64,000 bases of DNA, from positions 124,001-188,000 of the forward strand of contig NZ_JAGPYK010000002.1 in NCBI RefSeq assembly GCF_018070045.1, in the 5' to 3' direction. The translations under genes were made by a program, and so were the position numbers. This document shows positions 24,104-32,689 of this stretch, in pieces. The notes beneath the pieces are model-generated. The model worked only from the letters and a program-made list of their open reading frames with translations, did no database searches and was not told the origin of the DNA. Origin of the DNA: Micromonospora sp. U21. Its GTDB lineage: Bacteria > Actinomycetota > Actinomycetes > Mycobacteriales > Micromonosporaceae. Position 1 is the first letter of the stretch. Each line of letters begins with the position of its first letter.

Positions 24104-25532
24104 TCCCACCCTCCCGGCCGAGCTGGCCGACGTCCTCGCGGTCGACGCCGCCGCGCTGCGGGCCACCGGCTCGACCGGATTCGGCATCGTCGAGACCGGC
24201 TTCGTGCCGAAGTCCTTCGCCCGGCTGCTCGCCGAGAAGCTGGCCACCGCCCGGCTGCTCTTCGGTGAGGACGTCGACCTGACCAGCGGCGCCGTCCTGC
24301 GCAAGGTGCTGGAACTGGCCGCGCTGGAGGACGCCCGGCTGTGGGCGGCGCTCGGCGCGGTCTACGACAACTCGTACGTGGTGTCGGCGACCGCCGACGC
24401 GCTGACCCGCCTCGGCGAGGAACTCGGCATCCCCCGGCCGTACCTGCCGGCCCGCGGCACCGTGAAACTGAAGCTGAAGGCCGCCCTGCCGACCGGTCGG
24501 ACCCAGCTCACGCTGCCCCGCGGCGCGCGACTGTCCACACCCGGCGGGCACCACGTCGCGCTCGACGAGACGGTGGTGCTCTCCGCCGCCGTCGGCGAGC
24601 GGACCCCGGCCGTCGCCGCGTTCTACCCCGGCCCGTCGCACAATCTCGACCCCACCGAGCCCAGCCAGAAGATCGACCGGTGGAACCGGGCCGACACCCT
24701 GCTGGCCGACCTGGACGACGCCGAGCAGGCCGCCGGGAAGGAGCTGGTGGAGATCACCCACACCGTCGCGCTGACCGGCGGCGAACAGCAGGTCCCCGAC
24801 GCCCGCTACCGGCAGCTCCTGCTGGCCGCGCCCCGGTCCATCTGGACGGCCGAGGCGATCGGACTGGCCGTGGCCACCGTGCCCGGCGTACGGCAGGTGC
24901 AGGTCTTCGACGGCCGGGGCGGCCTGGACCTCAACCAGTCCATCTTCGGCAACTTCAACTTCATCGAGCGGGTCTTCAGCACCGAACGGGACCTCGGCAA
25001 CCCGTACTACGTGACGGTGCTGGTCGCGCCGACCGCGGCGGCCATCTGGGACGGCCCCGACGGGCTGCACGCCACCGTCGAGTCGGTGATCGAGGACCTG
25101 CGCCCGGTGGGCATCTTCGCATCGGTGGACCGGGCCGACGAGGTGGGCATCGGCGTGGAGGCCGACCTGGTGATCCGTGGCCTGCCACTGCCCACCGGCT
25201 CCCGGGAGACGGTGAACGCGTCCACCGCCGCCACCGAGCTGCGTGCCCGGCTGCACGCCCGGCTGCGCCGCTACGTCGACGAGCTGCCCTTCGGTGAGCC
25301 GGTCCGCGCGGCCGAGGTGATCTGGACGCTGATGAACGAGCCGGGCGTCGCCGACGTCCGCGAGCTGCGGCTGGTCCGCTTCCCGGCCGACTCGGCGGCG
25401 GTGGTGACCGGCAGCGCGCCCACCGGCGACGGGGTGCAGCGGCTGCCGGTCGGTGACAACGCGGTGCTCGCCGCCAACCAGGTGCCCGTCTACGTCGACC
25501 GGGACGCCCCCCGGCCGTTCCGGATCGTCTGA
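24096..25532 (+). CDS. Baseplate J-like protein (cluster A)
   Basis: A 478-residue protein from ATG 24096. N-terminal helices (FARLLAEKLATARLLFGEDV, then LARLWAALGAVYD-type) and the 'LTSGAVLRKVLELAALEDARL' signature fit the baseplate J family (PF04865), as does RGTVKLKLKAALPTGRTQLT. The C-terminus ends in a strand-helix domain. In tails and eCIS, gpJ proteins form the wedge ring that signals contraction. It follows gp25 with overlap, as in most contractile systems. Unlike its cluster B counterpart it carries no extra propeller. Confidence 0.8.
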   Translation: MSDPTLPAELADVLAVDAAALRATGSTGFGIVETGFVPKSFARLLAEKLATARLLFGEDVDLTSGAVLRKVLELAALEDARLWAALGAVYDNSYVVSATADALTRLGEELGIPRPYLPARGTVKLKLKAALPTGRTQLTLPRGARLSTPGGHHVALDETVVLSAAVGERTPAVAAFYPGPSHNLDPTEPSQKIDRWNRADTLLADLDDAEQAAGKELVEITHTVALTGGEQQVPDARYRQLLLAAPRSIWTAEAIGLAVATVPGVRQVQVFDGRGGLDLNQSIFGNFNFIERVFSTERDLGNPYYVTVLVAPTAAAIWDGPDGLHATVESVIEDLRPVGIFASVDRADEVGIGVEADLVIRGLPLPTGSRETVNASTAATELRARLHARLRRYVDELPFGEPVRAAEVIWTLMNEPGVADVRELRLVRFPADSAAVVTGSAPTGDGVQRLPVGDNAVLAANQVPVYVDRDAPRPFRIV

Positions 25533-25541
25533 GGGGACGCG

Positions 25542-27887
25542 ATGACCGACATCCGGGTGCCGGTGGACGGGGCCGACCCGTCCGTCGAACGCAACCTCGT
25601 CGACCAGCTGGAGGGCCCGTACCCGGGCACCGTGCGGCGGGTGGTGGTCCCTATCGCCAACACCGGCGCCGCCGCGGTGGACTGGACCAGCCGGCACCCG
25701 CTGCTCACCGCGGTGCTGCGCCGGGACCTGGCCGAGGAGAGCGTCCGGGTGACCGTCACCGTGGACCCGGGCGGCGCCGGCGAGCAGGTGCTGCCGCCGG
25801 TGGTCTTCGCGCCCTGGTCGGCCGCCGGCGCGTCGGTGCCGGCGTACGTGCCGGACACCGCCGACGAGCCGCTGGTCGCGCCGTTCACCGTCGCCGTGGC
25901 CGTCGAGCGGACCGTCGACGGCGGCGCGGGTACGGCGGTCACCGGGGCGGCGCTCGCCGCGCTGGTCGAGCTGGCCGTGCTGGAGGGCAACCTGGGCCGG
26001 CTGCTCTACCTGGTGTCGTACGAGAAGCACCGGCTGCGCCGCGCCGCCCGGGAGGTGCACGCGTACCGCACCCTCCCGCACGCCCGACGGGACGCGCTGG
26101 ACCGGATCGGTGCGGACGTCGGGGTGGCCCGCTTCGTCGACGAGCTGGTGCACGAGCCGGCCAGCGGCGAGGTGTACGCCCGTCGGCTGGCACCGCCGGC
26201 CCGGGAGCCGGACTCCGCGTACGCCCACCGGCTCGGGCTCTACCGGCGGTTCCTGCTGCCCACCCCGGGCGCGGTGCGCCGGCTGCTCAACGGACCGGGC
26301 GCGGACACCGACCCGAACGCCGGTCTCTTCGCCGACCTGCCCGGCGGCGCGCGGTTCACCCTGCGGGAGGACGACGACCGGTTCGCGGTGGCGATCCGGC
26401 TGGTCGCCGCAGGTGACCCGCAGCACCGCACCAACTTCCTCGCCCAGCTGCGCCGGGACCGGCTGGTGCTGCCCGCGAACACCCCGCCGAACAACACCGT
26501 GCACGCCGGCCGGGCGCTGCCCGCCAGCCGGCTGGCCGAGGTCACCGCGCTGCGAGCCAGCCTGCGCCAGTCGTACGCCTTCGCCAGCGGGCACGGCGTC
26601 GCGCCGCCGCTGGCCGCCGCGCTGGACCGGGCCGGGCGCGTCTGCCGGGCGCTCGGCTCGACAGTGGTGTGGCAGGTGACCCGGGCCCAGGACGACGCCG
26701 GCGGCAGCCGCTACGAGCTGGGCCTCGGCGTGGACCTCACCCCGCCGACCGCGGCGCAGGCCACCGAGCTGCGCAACCGGGTGCTGGACACCGGACGCGC
26801 CGCCACCACCGATCGGACCGCCGAGGCACTGGTCGCCGCGGCCCGCGCGGCCGGCGTGCCCACCGTGGCGGCCGACGGCGAGCTGGCCTGGCTGTGGCGG
26901 GTGTGCGGGCTGCAGACCGCGCACCGGGTCAGCACCGGCACGCTGTACCTGTCCCACCTGCCCACCCGAGGGCTGGCGGTGACCGCGCCGGTGACCGCCG
27001 CGGTCGGCGTCAACGCGGCGGTTGAGGCGCAGTTCCACGCGCCGGGCGACCCGGGCGGCAACGCGCTGCTGCTGGCCGGGCTGACCGCCGCCCGGGCGGC
27101 CTGGACCGGCGCCGGGGAGCCGGCGTGGACGTCGCTGACCGACGCGGCGGCCCGGACCCGGTGGGCGGCGGTGCCGACCCGGCCGGCCGGGCAGCCGGTG
27201 GACCAGGTGCTGGCCGCCGCCGGCCTGCCCGCGGTACGGGAACCGGCGCCGGTGGTGGCCGCGTTGAACCGGCTCCCCGACGAGCTGGTGGAGACCATCG
27301 AGCTGCCGGCGGCGCTCGCCAGCGCCCTGGTGGCCGGGCAGCCCGCCGCCGCCGACCGGCTGGCCCGGCTGGTCGCCCTGCTGCGCGATCAGCACCTCGC
27401 CGCCGCGCTGCCGCTGGTCGACACCGGCAACCGGGTGCTGCTGGTGTGCAGCGTGATCGGTCTGCCGCAGGCCGGCCTGAACCTGGCCGAGCGGCGCGCC
27501 ACCGGGTTCCGCTGGTACACCGTGGGGCTCGGCGGCGGCACGGCGGAGATCAAGGCGATCGGCGCGCGGACCACGCTGCGGCCCACCCACGCCGGGCTGG
27601 TCGCCGTGGTGGCGCTCTCCTACGTGCGCACCGGCCTGACCGACCCGTACGAGTTCCGGGTGGAACTGCCCGACGGGGTGACGCTGACCCTGGCGCAGTA
27701 CGAGCGGCTGATGAACGCGTTGACCCGGGTCTGCCCACTCGGCGTGGAGATCAACACTTTCGGCATCCGGCGCGACCACGTCGACCTCGACGCCGACGGC
27801 GCCGCCGAGCCGCTGCGCCCGGCGGTGGCCCGGACCTTCCGCACCTTCCAGCAGCGCCGGCACCGCGGCGTGTACGACCAGCTCTGA
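25542..27887 (+). CDS. Large baseplate protein, tail protein I-like
   Basis: A 781-residue protein, 9 bp after the J gene with AGGGGA upstream. Early parts are beta-rich (VRRVVVPIANTGAAAVDWTS). The middle has YAHRLGLYRRFLLPTPGAVR and long helices, and a late segment, DPYEFRVELPDGVTLTLAQY then LGVEINTFGIRRDHVDLD, resembles the end of phage tail/wedge proteins. It is probably a wedge or fibre-bearing protein. No receptor-binding domain is recognisable. Confidence 0.6.
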   Translation: MTDIRVPVDGADPSVERNLVDQLEGPYPGTVRRVVVPIANTGAAAVDWTSRHPLLTAVLRRDLAEESVRVTVTVDPGGAGEQVLPPVVFAPWSAAGASVPAYVPDTADEPLVAPFTVAVAVERTVDGGAGTAVTGAALAALVELAVLEGNLGRLLYLVSYEKHRLRRAAREVHAYRTLPHARRDALDRIGADVGVARFVDELVHEPASGEVYARRLAPPAREPDSAYAHRLGLYRRFLLPTPGAVRRLLNGPGADTDPNAGLFADLPGGARFTLREDDDRFAVAIRLVAAGDPQHRTNFLAQLRRDRLVLPANTPPNNTVHAGRALPASRLAEVTALRASLRQSYAFASGHGVAPPLAAALDRAGRVCRALGSTVVWQVTRAQDDAGGSRYELGLGVDLTPPTAAQATELRNRVLDTGRAATTDRTAEALVAAARAAGVPTVAADGELAWLWRVCGLQTAHRVSTGTLYLSHLPTRGLAVTAPVTAAVGVNAAVEAQFHAPGDPGGNALLLAGLTAARAAWTGAGEPAWTSLTDAAARTRWAAVPTRPAGQPVDQVLAAAGLPAVREPAPVVAALNRLPDELVETIELPAALASALVAGQPAAADRLARLVALLRDQHLAAALPLVDTGNRVLLVCSVIGLPQAGLNLAERRATGFRWYTVGLGGGTAEIKAIGARTTLRPTHAGLVAVVALSYVRTGLTDPYEFRVELPDGVTLTLAQYERLMNALTRVCPLGVEINTFGIRRDHVDLDADGAAEPLRPAVARTFRTFQQRRHRGVYDQL

Positions 27888-27900
27888 GAGGGACACCACC

Positions 27901-29028
27901 ATGGCGAGCGAGATCAACTACGACGGGGTGACCGTCACCGAGCTGTACGAGACGTTCACCAAGCACGGCATCCCGGCCTCGGACGCCAGCGTGCTGGTCT
28001 CCTCCTGGATCTACGAGAACGTGGGCACGGCGAAGCGGGTGTTCAGCTACGCCGAGCCGTTCCCGGCGGTGGAGCCGGGCTGCGCGCCGCCGCCGTTCGC
28101 CCGCACCTTCGCGCACAGCGACTGGGTCGACGGCGAGGACGTCGTGCAGGCCGGGCAGACCCCCGGCGAGCAGGGCTTCAACGAGCGTTTCCACCGCATC
28201 GAGCACGACCTGGACCACCTCGGCGCCGACCTGGCCAAGGCGTTCTCCTGCATGGCCGCGATGCGGGTGAGCCTGCGGCGGCTGCTCGACGAGATCCGCG
28301 CGGAGATCAACCGGCTGCACTCGACGGTGCACGAGAAGAAGGTCGACGGCGGACCGCTGCTGGTCGACAAGATCCCCAACTACATCGGCGCGCTGGACTT
28401 CGGAAAGTACATGGGCACCACGATGTTCCTGGACAAGAAGGTCAGCATCTGGCAGACAAAGGCCGGGACCATCGTGCTGCCCGCCGTGGAGACCCTCGGC
28501 GTGGACGTGGTCGCCGGGCCGAAGCTCAAGGGCGCCGCCCAGCTCGACCGGTACACCGCGGAGCACGAGGACGTCCGGCAGCGCTTCCCGCGTGAGGTGA
28601 AGCTGTCGGAGTTCATCCGCGTCTTCGGCGAGGACGAGCTGGCTGACGGCCGGCTGGTCCGTGACGTGCTCAAGGTGCTGCCGGCGGAGACCGCCTACCC
28701 GAGCGTCGACGCGATGCTCGCCGAGGTCAGCGAGCGGGAGGCGGTGATCGTCCGGACCACCGTCGGCGCCCAGGCGGCGGTCGCCGCGGCGTTGGGCATC
28801 GAAACCGAGCTGGAGAACGTCGGGGACGCCGACATCGCGATGCTCACCGGGGTGCCGACCAAGGCCCGGGCGGCGCTGGCCCGCAGCGGCATCAGCACCC
28901 TCGGCAAACTGGCCGAGGCGCCAGCCGAGCAGGTGCTCGCCATCATGAAGGAGGCCCAGGTACGTGCCGACGTCGGCGACGCCGCCGAGTGGACCGGATA
29001 CGCCCGGACGCTGAGCAAGCTGCGCTGA
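27901..29028 (+). CDS. Cluster A terminal gene with HhH-like C-terminus
   Basis: A 375-residue protein, ATG 27901, 13 bp after the preceding stop. Its N-terminus VTVTELYETFTKHGIPASDA is followed by a helical part (NERFHRIEHDLDHLGADLAK, then RVSLRRLLDEIRAEINRLHS) and a beta region. The C-terminus contains IAMLTGVPTKARAALARSGI then STLGKLAEAPAEQVLAIM, a helix-hairpin-helix-like protein- or DNA-contact motif. No family is assigned. It is the last gene of the operon, and could be a tail fibre or capping protein; this is a guess from position. Confidence 0.6.
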   Translation: MASEINYDGVTVTELYETFTKHGIPASDASVLVSSWIYENVGTAKRVFSYAEPFPAVEPGCAPPPFARTFAHSDWVDGEDVVQAGQTPGEQGFNERFHRIEHDLDHLGADLAKAFSCMAAMRVSLRRLLDEIRAEINRLHSTVHEKKVDGGPLLVDKIPNYIGALDFGKYMGTTMFLDKKVSIWQTKAGTIVLPAVETLGVDVVAGPKLKGAAQLDRYTAEHEDVRQRFPREVKLSEFIRVFGEDELADGRLVRDVLKVLPAETAYPSVDAMLAEVSEREAVIVRTTVGAQAAVAAALGIETELENVGDADIAMLTGVPTKARAALARSGISTLGKLAEAPAEQVLAIMKEAQVRADVGDAAEWTGYARTLSKLR

Positions 29029-29164
29029 ACGGCCGGGCCGGGCTCCGGCGAACGGCTGGACCGTCCCGCCCGCCGCGTCGGTGTGACGACACAGCGCTGG
29101 CGCGCCGACCATCCACATCCGAGCGTGGAACTCCCACGGTGCGATCGGGTGTGGAGGCGCGCGA

Positions 29165-29938
29165 ATGGTTCTCTCCCAGGTGGCGTACGGCCCCGCTCCG
29201 GCAATCGGTGACGGCGGGCACCCGCCCCGGTACGTCCTGCGGCTGCTCGGCGGGTTCGGGCTGGAACGCGACGGGCGGGCCGTGGCGGTGCCGCAGGGCG
29301 CCCGCCGGCTGCTGGCCTACCTCGGGGTACGCCAGCGGTGCGCCCGGGCGGAGGCCGCCGGCACGCTCTGGCCCGGCTCGCACGAGGAGCGCGCCCGCGC
29401 CAACCTGCGCACCATGCTCTGGCGACTGCACCGGGTCACCCCCGAGCCACTGCTGGAGGAGGACGACCGGCTGGCCCTGGCCGCCAGCGTCACGAGCGAC
29501 GTGGTCACCCTGGGCGCGGCGGCGGCCGCGCTGCTGGCCGGCGGGTCGCCGGTGGGCACCGGCCCCGGAGTGCCGGCGTTGGCGACCGGCGAGCTGCTGC
29601 CGGGTTGGTACGACGACTGGGTCCTGACCGAGCGGGAACGGCTGCGCCAGACCCAGCTGCACGCGCTGGAGGCGCTCGCGGAGCGGCTCACCGCGCAGGG
29701 CCGGTTCAGCGAGGCCGTGCAAGTGGCGTTGACCGCCGTGCAGTTGGAGCCACTCCGGGAGAGCGCCACCCGGGCGTTGATCGCCGTGCACCTGGCCGAG
29801 CGGAACATCAACGAGGCGGTACGCCGGTTCGAGCTGTTCCGTGCCGACCTGGGCCGGGAGCTCGGTGTCGCTCCGACACCCTGGCTGGAGCACCTGGTGC
29901 GGGCCGGCAGGTCCGGAACCGCAGTCCCTTATCCGTGA
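29165..29938 (+). CDS. SARP/BTAD-family transcriptional regulator
   Basis: A 257-residue protein. Residues about 23-110 form an OmpR-like winged helix (LRLLGGFGLERDGRAVAVPQ, then LWPGSHEERARANLRTMLWR), and about 115-250 a bacterial transcriptional activation domain with TPR-like repeats (LTERERLRQTQLHALEALAE, LRESATRALIAVHLAERN). SARP proteins are typical actinobacterial activators and bind direct repeats. It sits 136 bp downstream of cluster A in the same direction, so it may activate that cluster or the nearby oxidoreductase; the direct repeat at 12232 is a possible target, untested. Confidence 0.85.
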   Translation: MVLSQVAYGPAPAIGDGGHPPRYVLRLLGGFGLERDGRAVAVPQGARRLLAYLGVRQRCARAEAAGTLWPGSHEERARANLRTMLWRLHRVTPEPLLEEDDRLALAASVTSDVVTLGAAAAALLAGGSPVGTGPGVPALATGELLPGWYDDWVLTERERLRQTQLHALEALAERLTAQGRFSEAVQVALTAVQLEPLRESATRALIAVHLAERNINEAVRRFELFRADLGRELGVAPTPWLEHLVRAGRSGTAVPYP

Positions 29939-30008
29939 GCGGCTGCACCGCCCATCCCGACGTCCCGCCCGGGCCCAGGCCGGCGCGAGCCCGACGTCCC
30001 CCGCGCAG

Positions 30009-30079
30009 CCTTTGCTCTGCTTCAGCCGGCGCAACACTTACGGCGTCTAGGTGTTGCGTCCGTTGAAGCAGAGCAAAGG
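30009..30079. terminator. Long hairpin between convergent genes
   Basis: Arms 30009-30037 and 30051-30079. The outer 16 bp (CCTTTGCTCTGCTTCA and TGAAGCAGAGCAAAGG) and the inner 7 bp (GCAACAC and GTGTTGC) pair perfectly; six bases between are imperfect. It lies between the regulator and the oxidoreductase genes, which face each other, so it could stop both transcripts. Such AGCAGAGCAAAGG palindromes may also be a dispersed repeat in related genomes. Confidence 0.75.
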
Positions 30080-30156
30080 ACGTGCGGGGCGGGGCTGGGC
30101 TGGGCTGGGGATGACCGGCGGTGCGGGTGGTGCGCCCGCACCGCCGGTCATCCAGA

Positions 30157-31650
30157 TCAGTGTGTCGCGGGCGGGATGCTCTGCTCGTACTGGAAGACGT
30201 TGTGCGGGTCGTACTTCGCCTTGATCTTGCGCAGCCGTTGGAAGTTGCGCCCCCAGTAGGCGGTCTCCCACTCGGCCATGCCGATGTTCGGGACGTTGAC
30301 GTAGGCGCCGTCCACGTAGGGCCGCAAGGCCTGGCTGAACTCGGCGATCCAGGTCTGGGCGATCGGGGTGACGGCATCGCCGCTGTTGGGCTCGCCGCGG
30401 GTGCCCCAGCCCACGCCGGGCTCGGAGTAGAAGAGCGCGTCGCGGTGCGGGAACGCCGCACCGCCGAAGGGCTCCTGTCGTTGGGCTCCCTTACCGAAGG
30501 CCTGGGTGAAGAAGTTGCTGTCCGGTGACGGGGACTTCTCCATGAACTCGCGGACCACGCTGATGGCCTTCTCGGGGAACGGCTCGCGAGTGAACTGGGA
30601 GAAGAACTTCCAGTTCGCGGGCTCGTCGTCGGTCGGGATCTGGAAGCCGGCATAGGTGTCGCCCCAGCCGTCGATCTGCACCGTGACCGTGGGGTTGCCG
30701 ATCGACAGGATCGGCGCCAGCAGCTTCCTGGCCTCTGCCTCCGACCCCTCCGCGAGCACCGCGAACAGCAGGATCTCGTTCGGGTGGACCTCGACCTGGC
30801 TGCCGAGGCGGGGGTCGGTGAAGGGTGCGACGCGCTGCCAGGCGTCGAAGACCTCGTGCAGGTCGTCGAGGCCGGGCCAGGTCACCTGTAGGTAGGCGAC
30901 GCTCTTCAGCGGCGCCACCTCGTAGGTCAGGGAGGTGACGATCCCGAAGTTGCCGTTCCCCGCTCCGCGCAGCGCCCAGAGCAGGTCCGAGTGGTTCCAC
31001 GGGTCCACCTCGAGCACCCTCGCGCCGTTGGCGCCCGCCGCGACGACGATCTCCGCCCCGATCAGGTTGTCGCAGGCCATGCCGAGGTAGCGGGTGAGGA
31101 ACCCGAAGCCGCCGCCGAGGGTCGCCCCGGACAAGCCGACGCTTCCCTCCGTTCCGGTCGTCGCCGCGAGGTCGTGCTCCCCGAGCGCGGTCACCGCCTC
31201 CGACTGGTTGAGCCCCGCGCCGACCTTCGCCGTGCGAGTGGCGGTGTCGATGTGTACGTCCTTGAGCTCGCTGACGTCGATCACGATGCCGTTGTCGACG
31301 TTCGACCAGCCTTCCAGGCTGTGCCGGCCGCTGCGCACTCGCAGCGCGACGTCGTGCTGCCGTGCCCAGGTGAGGGCGTTGACCACGTCCTGGGTCTCCT
31401 GGGCGAAGACGATGACCAGCGGATAGCGCACGAACAGCTCGTCCCAGCCGATGCTCGCCTGCGCGTAGTCGGGGCTCTGGGGGCGGACGATGCGCCCGGT
31501 CAAGGTCGCGGGCGGGTACGTCGCGTCGGACGAGCCGACGCCGTCCGCCGCGATCGCCGAACTGCCGCCGACCAGCACGCCCGGCAGGGCGACCGCCCCG
31601 GCGCCAACCGCTGTCGCCCTGAGTAGATCGCGGCGAGAAAGGTCACCCAT
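30157..31650 (-). CDS. Exported FAD-linked oxidoreductase, BBE type
   Basis: A 497-residue protein. The ATG at 31650 is chosen because GAGAGGA lies at proper spacing; a TTG at 31656 is the alternative. A twin-arginine signal (SRRDLLRATAVGAGAVALPG) predicts Tat export. The FAD-binding region has RSGRHSLEGW with the His (residue 110) expected to hold FAD covalently. The end reads WGRNFQRLRKIKAKYDPHNV, the berberine-bridge-enzyme C-terminal motif that closes near FAD. Such enzymes oxidise sugars, alkaloid-like compounds or polyketides; the substrate here is unknown. An inverted repeat upstream (31702-31726) suggests a repressor site. It is a single gene. Confidence 0.85.
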   Translation of the reverse strand: MGDLSRRDLLRATAVGAGAVALPGVLVGGSSAIAADGVGSSDATYPPATLTGRIVRPQSPDYAQASIGWDELFVRYPLVIVFAQETQDVVNALTWARQHDVALRVRSGRHSLEGWSNVDNGIVIDVSELKDVHIDTATRTAKVGAGLNQSEAVTALGEHDLAATTGTEGSVGLSGATLGGGFGFLTRYLGMACDNLIGAEIVVAAGANGARVLEVDPWNHSDLLWALRGAGNGNFGIVTSLTYEVAPLKSVAYLQVTWPGLDDLHEVFDAWQRVAPFTDPRLGSQVEVHPNEILLFAVLAEGSEAEARKLLAPILSIGNPTVTVQIDGWGDTYAGFQIPTDDEPANWKFFSQFTREPFPEKAISVVREFMEKSPSPDSNFFTQAFGKGAQRQEPFGGAAFPHRDALFYSEPGVGWGTRGEPNSGDAVTPIAQTWIAEFSQALRPYVDGAYVNVPNIGMAEWETAYWGRNFQRLRKIKAKYDPHNVFQYEQSIPPATH

Positions 31651-31701
31651 GGCCAAGTCCTCTCAATCGGGTCACGCCAGGCATTTCGACCAAGAGGTGT
31701 C

Positions 31702-31726
31702 TTGGTTCGCATCTGGCGCAAACCAA
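31702..31726. promoter_or_regulatory. Candidate operator of the FAD oxidoreductase
   Basis: TTGGTTCGC (31702-31710) and GCAAACCAA (31718-31726) form a 9-bp inverted repeat with one mismatch and a 7-bp spacer, about 52 bp upstream of the oxidoreductase start on the minus strand. Shape and size resemble TetR-type operators. No such regulator is adjacent. Confidence 0.45.
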
Positions 31727-31799
31727 CCGTAGGGCCGGTGTACGTCCCGAAGATCTGAGAACTTGTCGCGGAACCCGGTCGGGTGACGGGGCGATCCGC

Positions 31800-32528
31800 T
31801 CAGCTGCGCAGGACCGGCTGGTCCAGGATGGCGCTGAACCGCTCCTCGGCCAGGTCGAGCTGACCGAAAATGTGTCGCTTCACCGCCGGCGACAGCGGAG
31901 TGTCCGGGCGGCCGATCAGGTCGCGGAACAGTGGCACCAGCGGTCGGTACTTCCGGGCCGACGAGACGACCTTCGGCCCGACCGTGTGGATCACGCCCAC
32001 GCCGTTGTCGGTGAAGTCCGACACCTTGATCACCCGTGCCCAGGGCTCCCGGTCCAGGCTGACCGCCAGGTGCTCTCGGTACTGCGCGTTGCGGTCCCGC
32101 TCCGGGTCGTACGCCGGATTGGTGACCGCGGCGACCAGGGTGGCCACCCGGGGCCCGAACCGCGCGGCGAGGGCGGTCAGCGCGGCGCCGGTCGGGTCGG
32201 CCCCCGGGTCGCCGCCGGCCAGCTCGGCCGGGTGGTCCTCGACCGCGTCGTGCAGCAGGCCGGCGACGATCACGTCCACGTCACGCACCTGGTAGTGGTG
32301 CATCAACCGGATCGCGACCCGCAGCAGGTGGTTGAGGTAGGGCTCGCGGACGCGTCGGTCGTCGCGATGCAGCTCGGCGGCGAGGTCGAGCGCGGCGGTC
32401 AACCGCGCCCGGGCGGCGTCGTCGAACTGCTGGACCTCCAACCGGAAACGCTCCAGCAGGCCCGGTTCGCCGTGGATCTCGGTGATCGCGTGCATCGGCA
32501 TGCTGCCCAGGTGCGGCGGGAAGTCCAT
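31800..32528 (-). CDS. HD-domain protein (SpoT/RelA hydrolase-like fold)
   Basis: A 242-residue protein. The segment LHRDDRRVREPYLNHLLRVA, then VDVIVAGLLHDAVEDH, carries the HD motif, and later DREPWARVIKVSDFTDNGVG fits the helical HD fold, near the hydrolase half of RelA/SpoT proteins. There is no synthetase or TGS domain. It probably hydrolyses a nucleotide or phosphoester; the substrate is not clear. The neighbouring FAD oxidoreductase (150 bp downstream) is on the same strand but is not overlapping. The 160-bp stretch to the next gene (32529-32689) shows nothing definite. Confidence 0.8.
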   Translation of the reverse strand: MDFPPHLGSMPMHAITEIHGEPGLLERFRLEVQQFDDAARARLTAALDLAAELHRDDRRVREPYLNHLLRVAIRLMHHYQVRDVDVIVAGLLHDAVEDHPAELAGGDPGADPTGAALTALAARFGPRVATLVAAVTNPAYDPERDRNAQYREHLAVSLDREPWARVIKVSDFTDNGVGVIHTVGPKVVSSARKYRPLVPLFRDLIGRPDTPLSPAVKRHIFGQLDLAEERFSAILDQPVLRS

Positions 32529-32689
32529 GCGTCACTTATAGCCGATCTTCACCATGTCGATGGTGCCGTGCGTCGCCGACCCGACCGTGCGGGACCGGGC
32601 CGACGCCGTGCGGGCGTCGACCCGGTCGTGGGGCGATCGGGGTCAGCCGGTGATCCGTCCGTGCCGGCGCCAGCGGTTGCCGTCGCCCC

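Noticed and set aside
24054..27917. Open frame of 1287 codons on the minus strand
   Set aside because: It is antisense to the J-type and large baseplate genes; its Gly/Arg/His/Gln-rich composition is the usual shadow of G+C-rich coding DNA.
12447..29028. Cluster A as a prophage
   Set aside because: No capsid, portal, terminase, integrase, lysis module or attachment sites were found, only tail-type genes.
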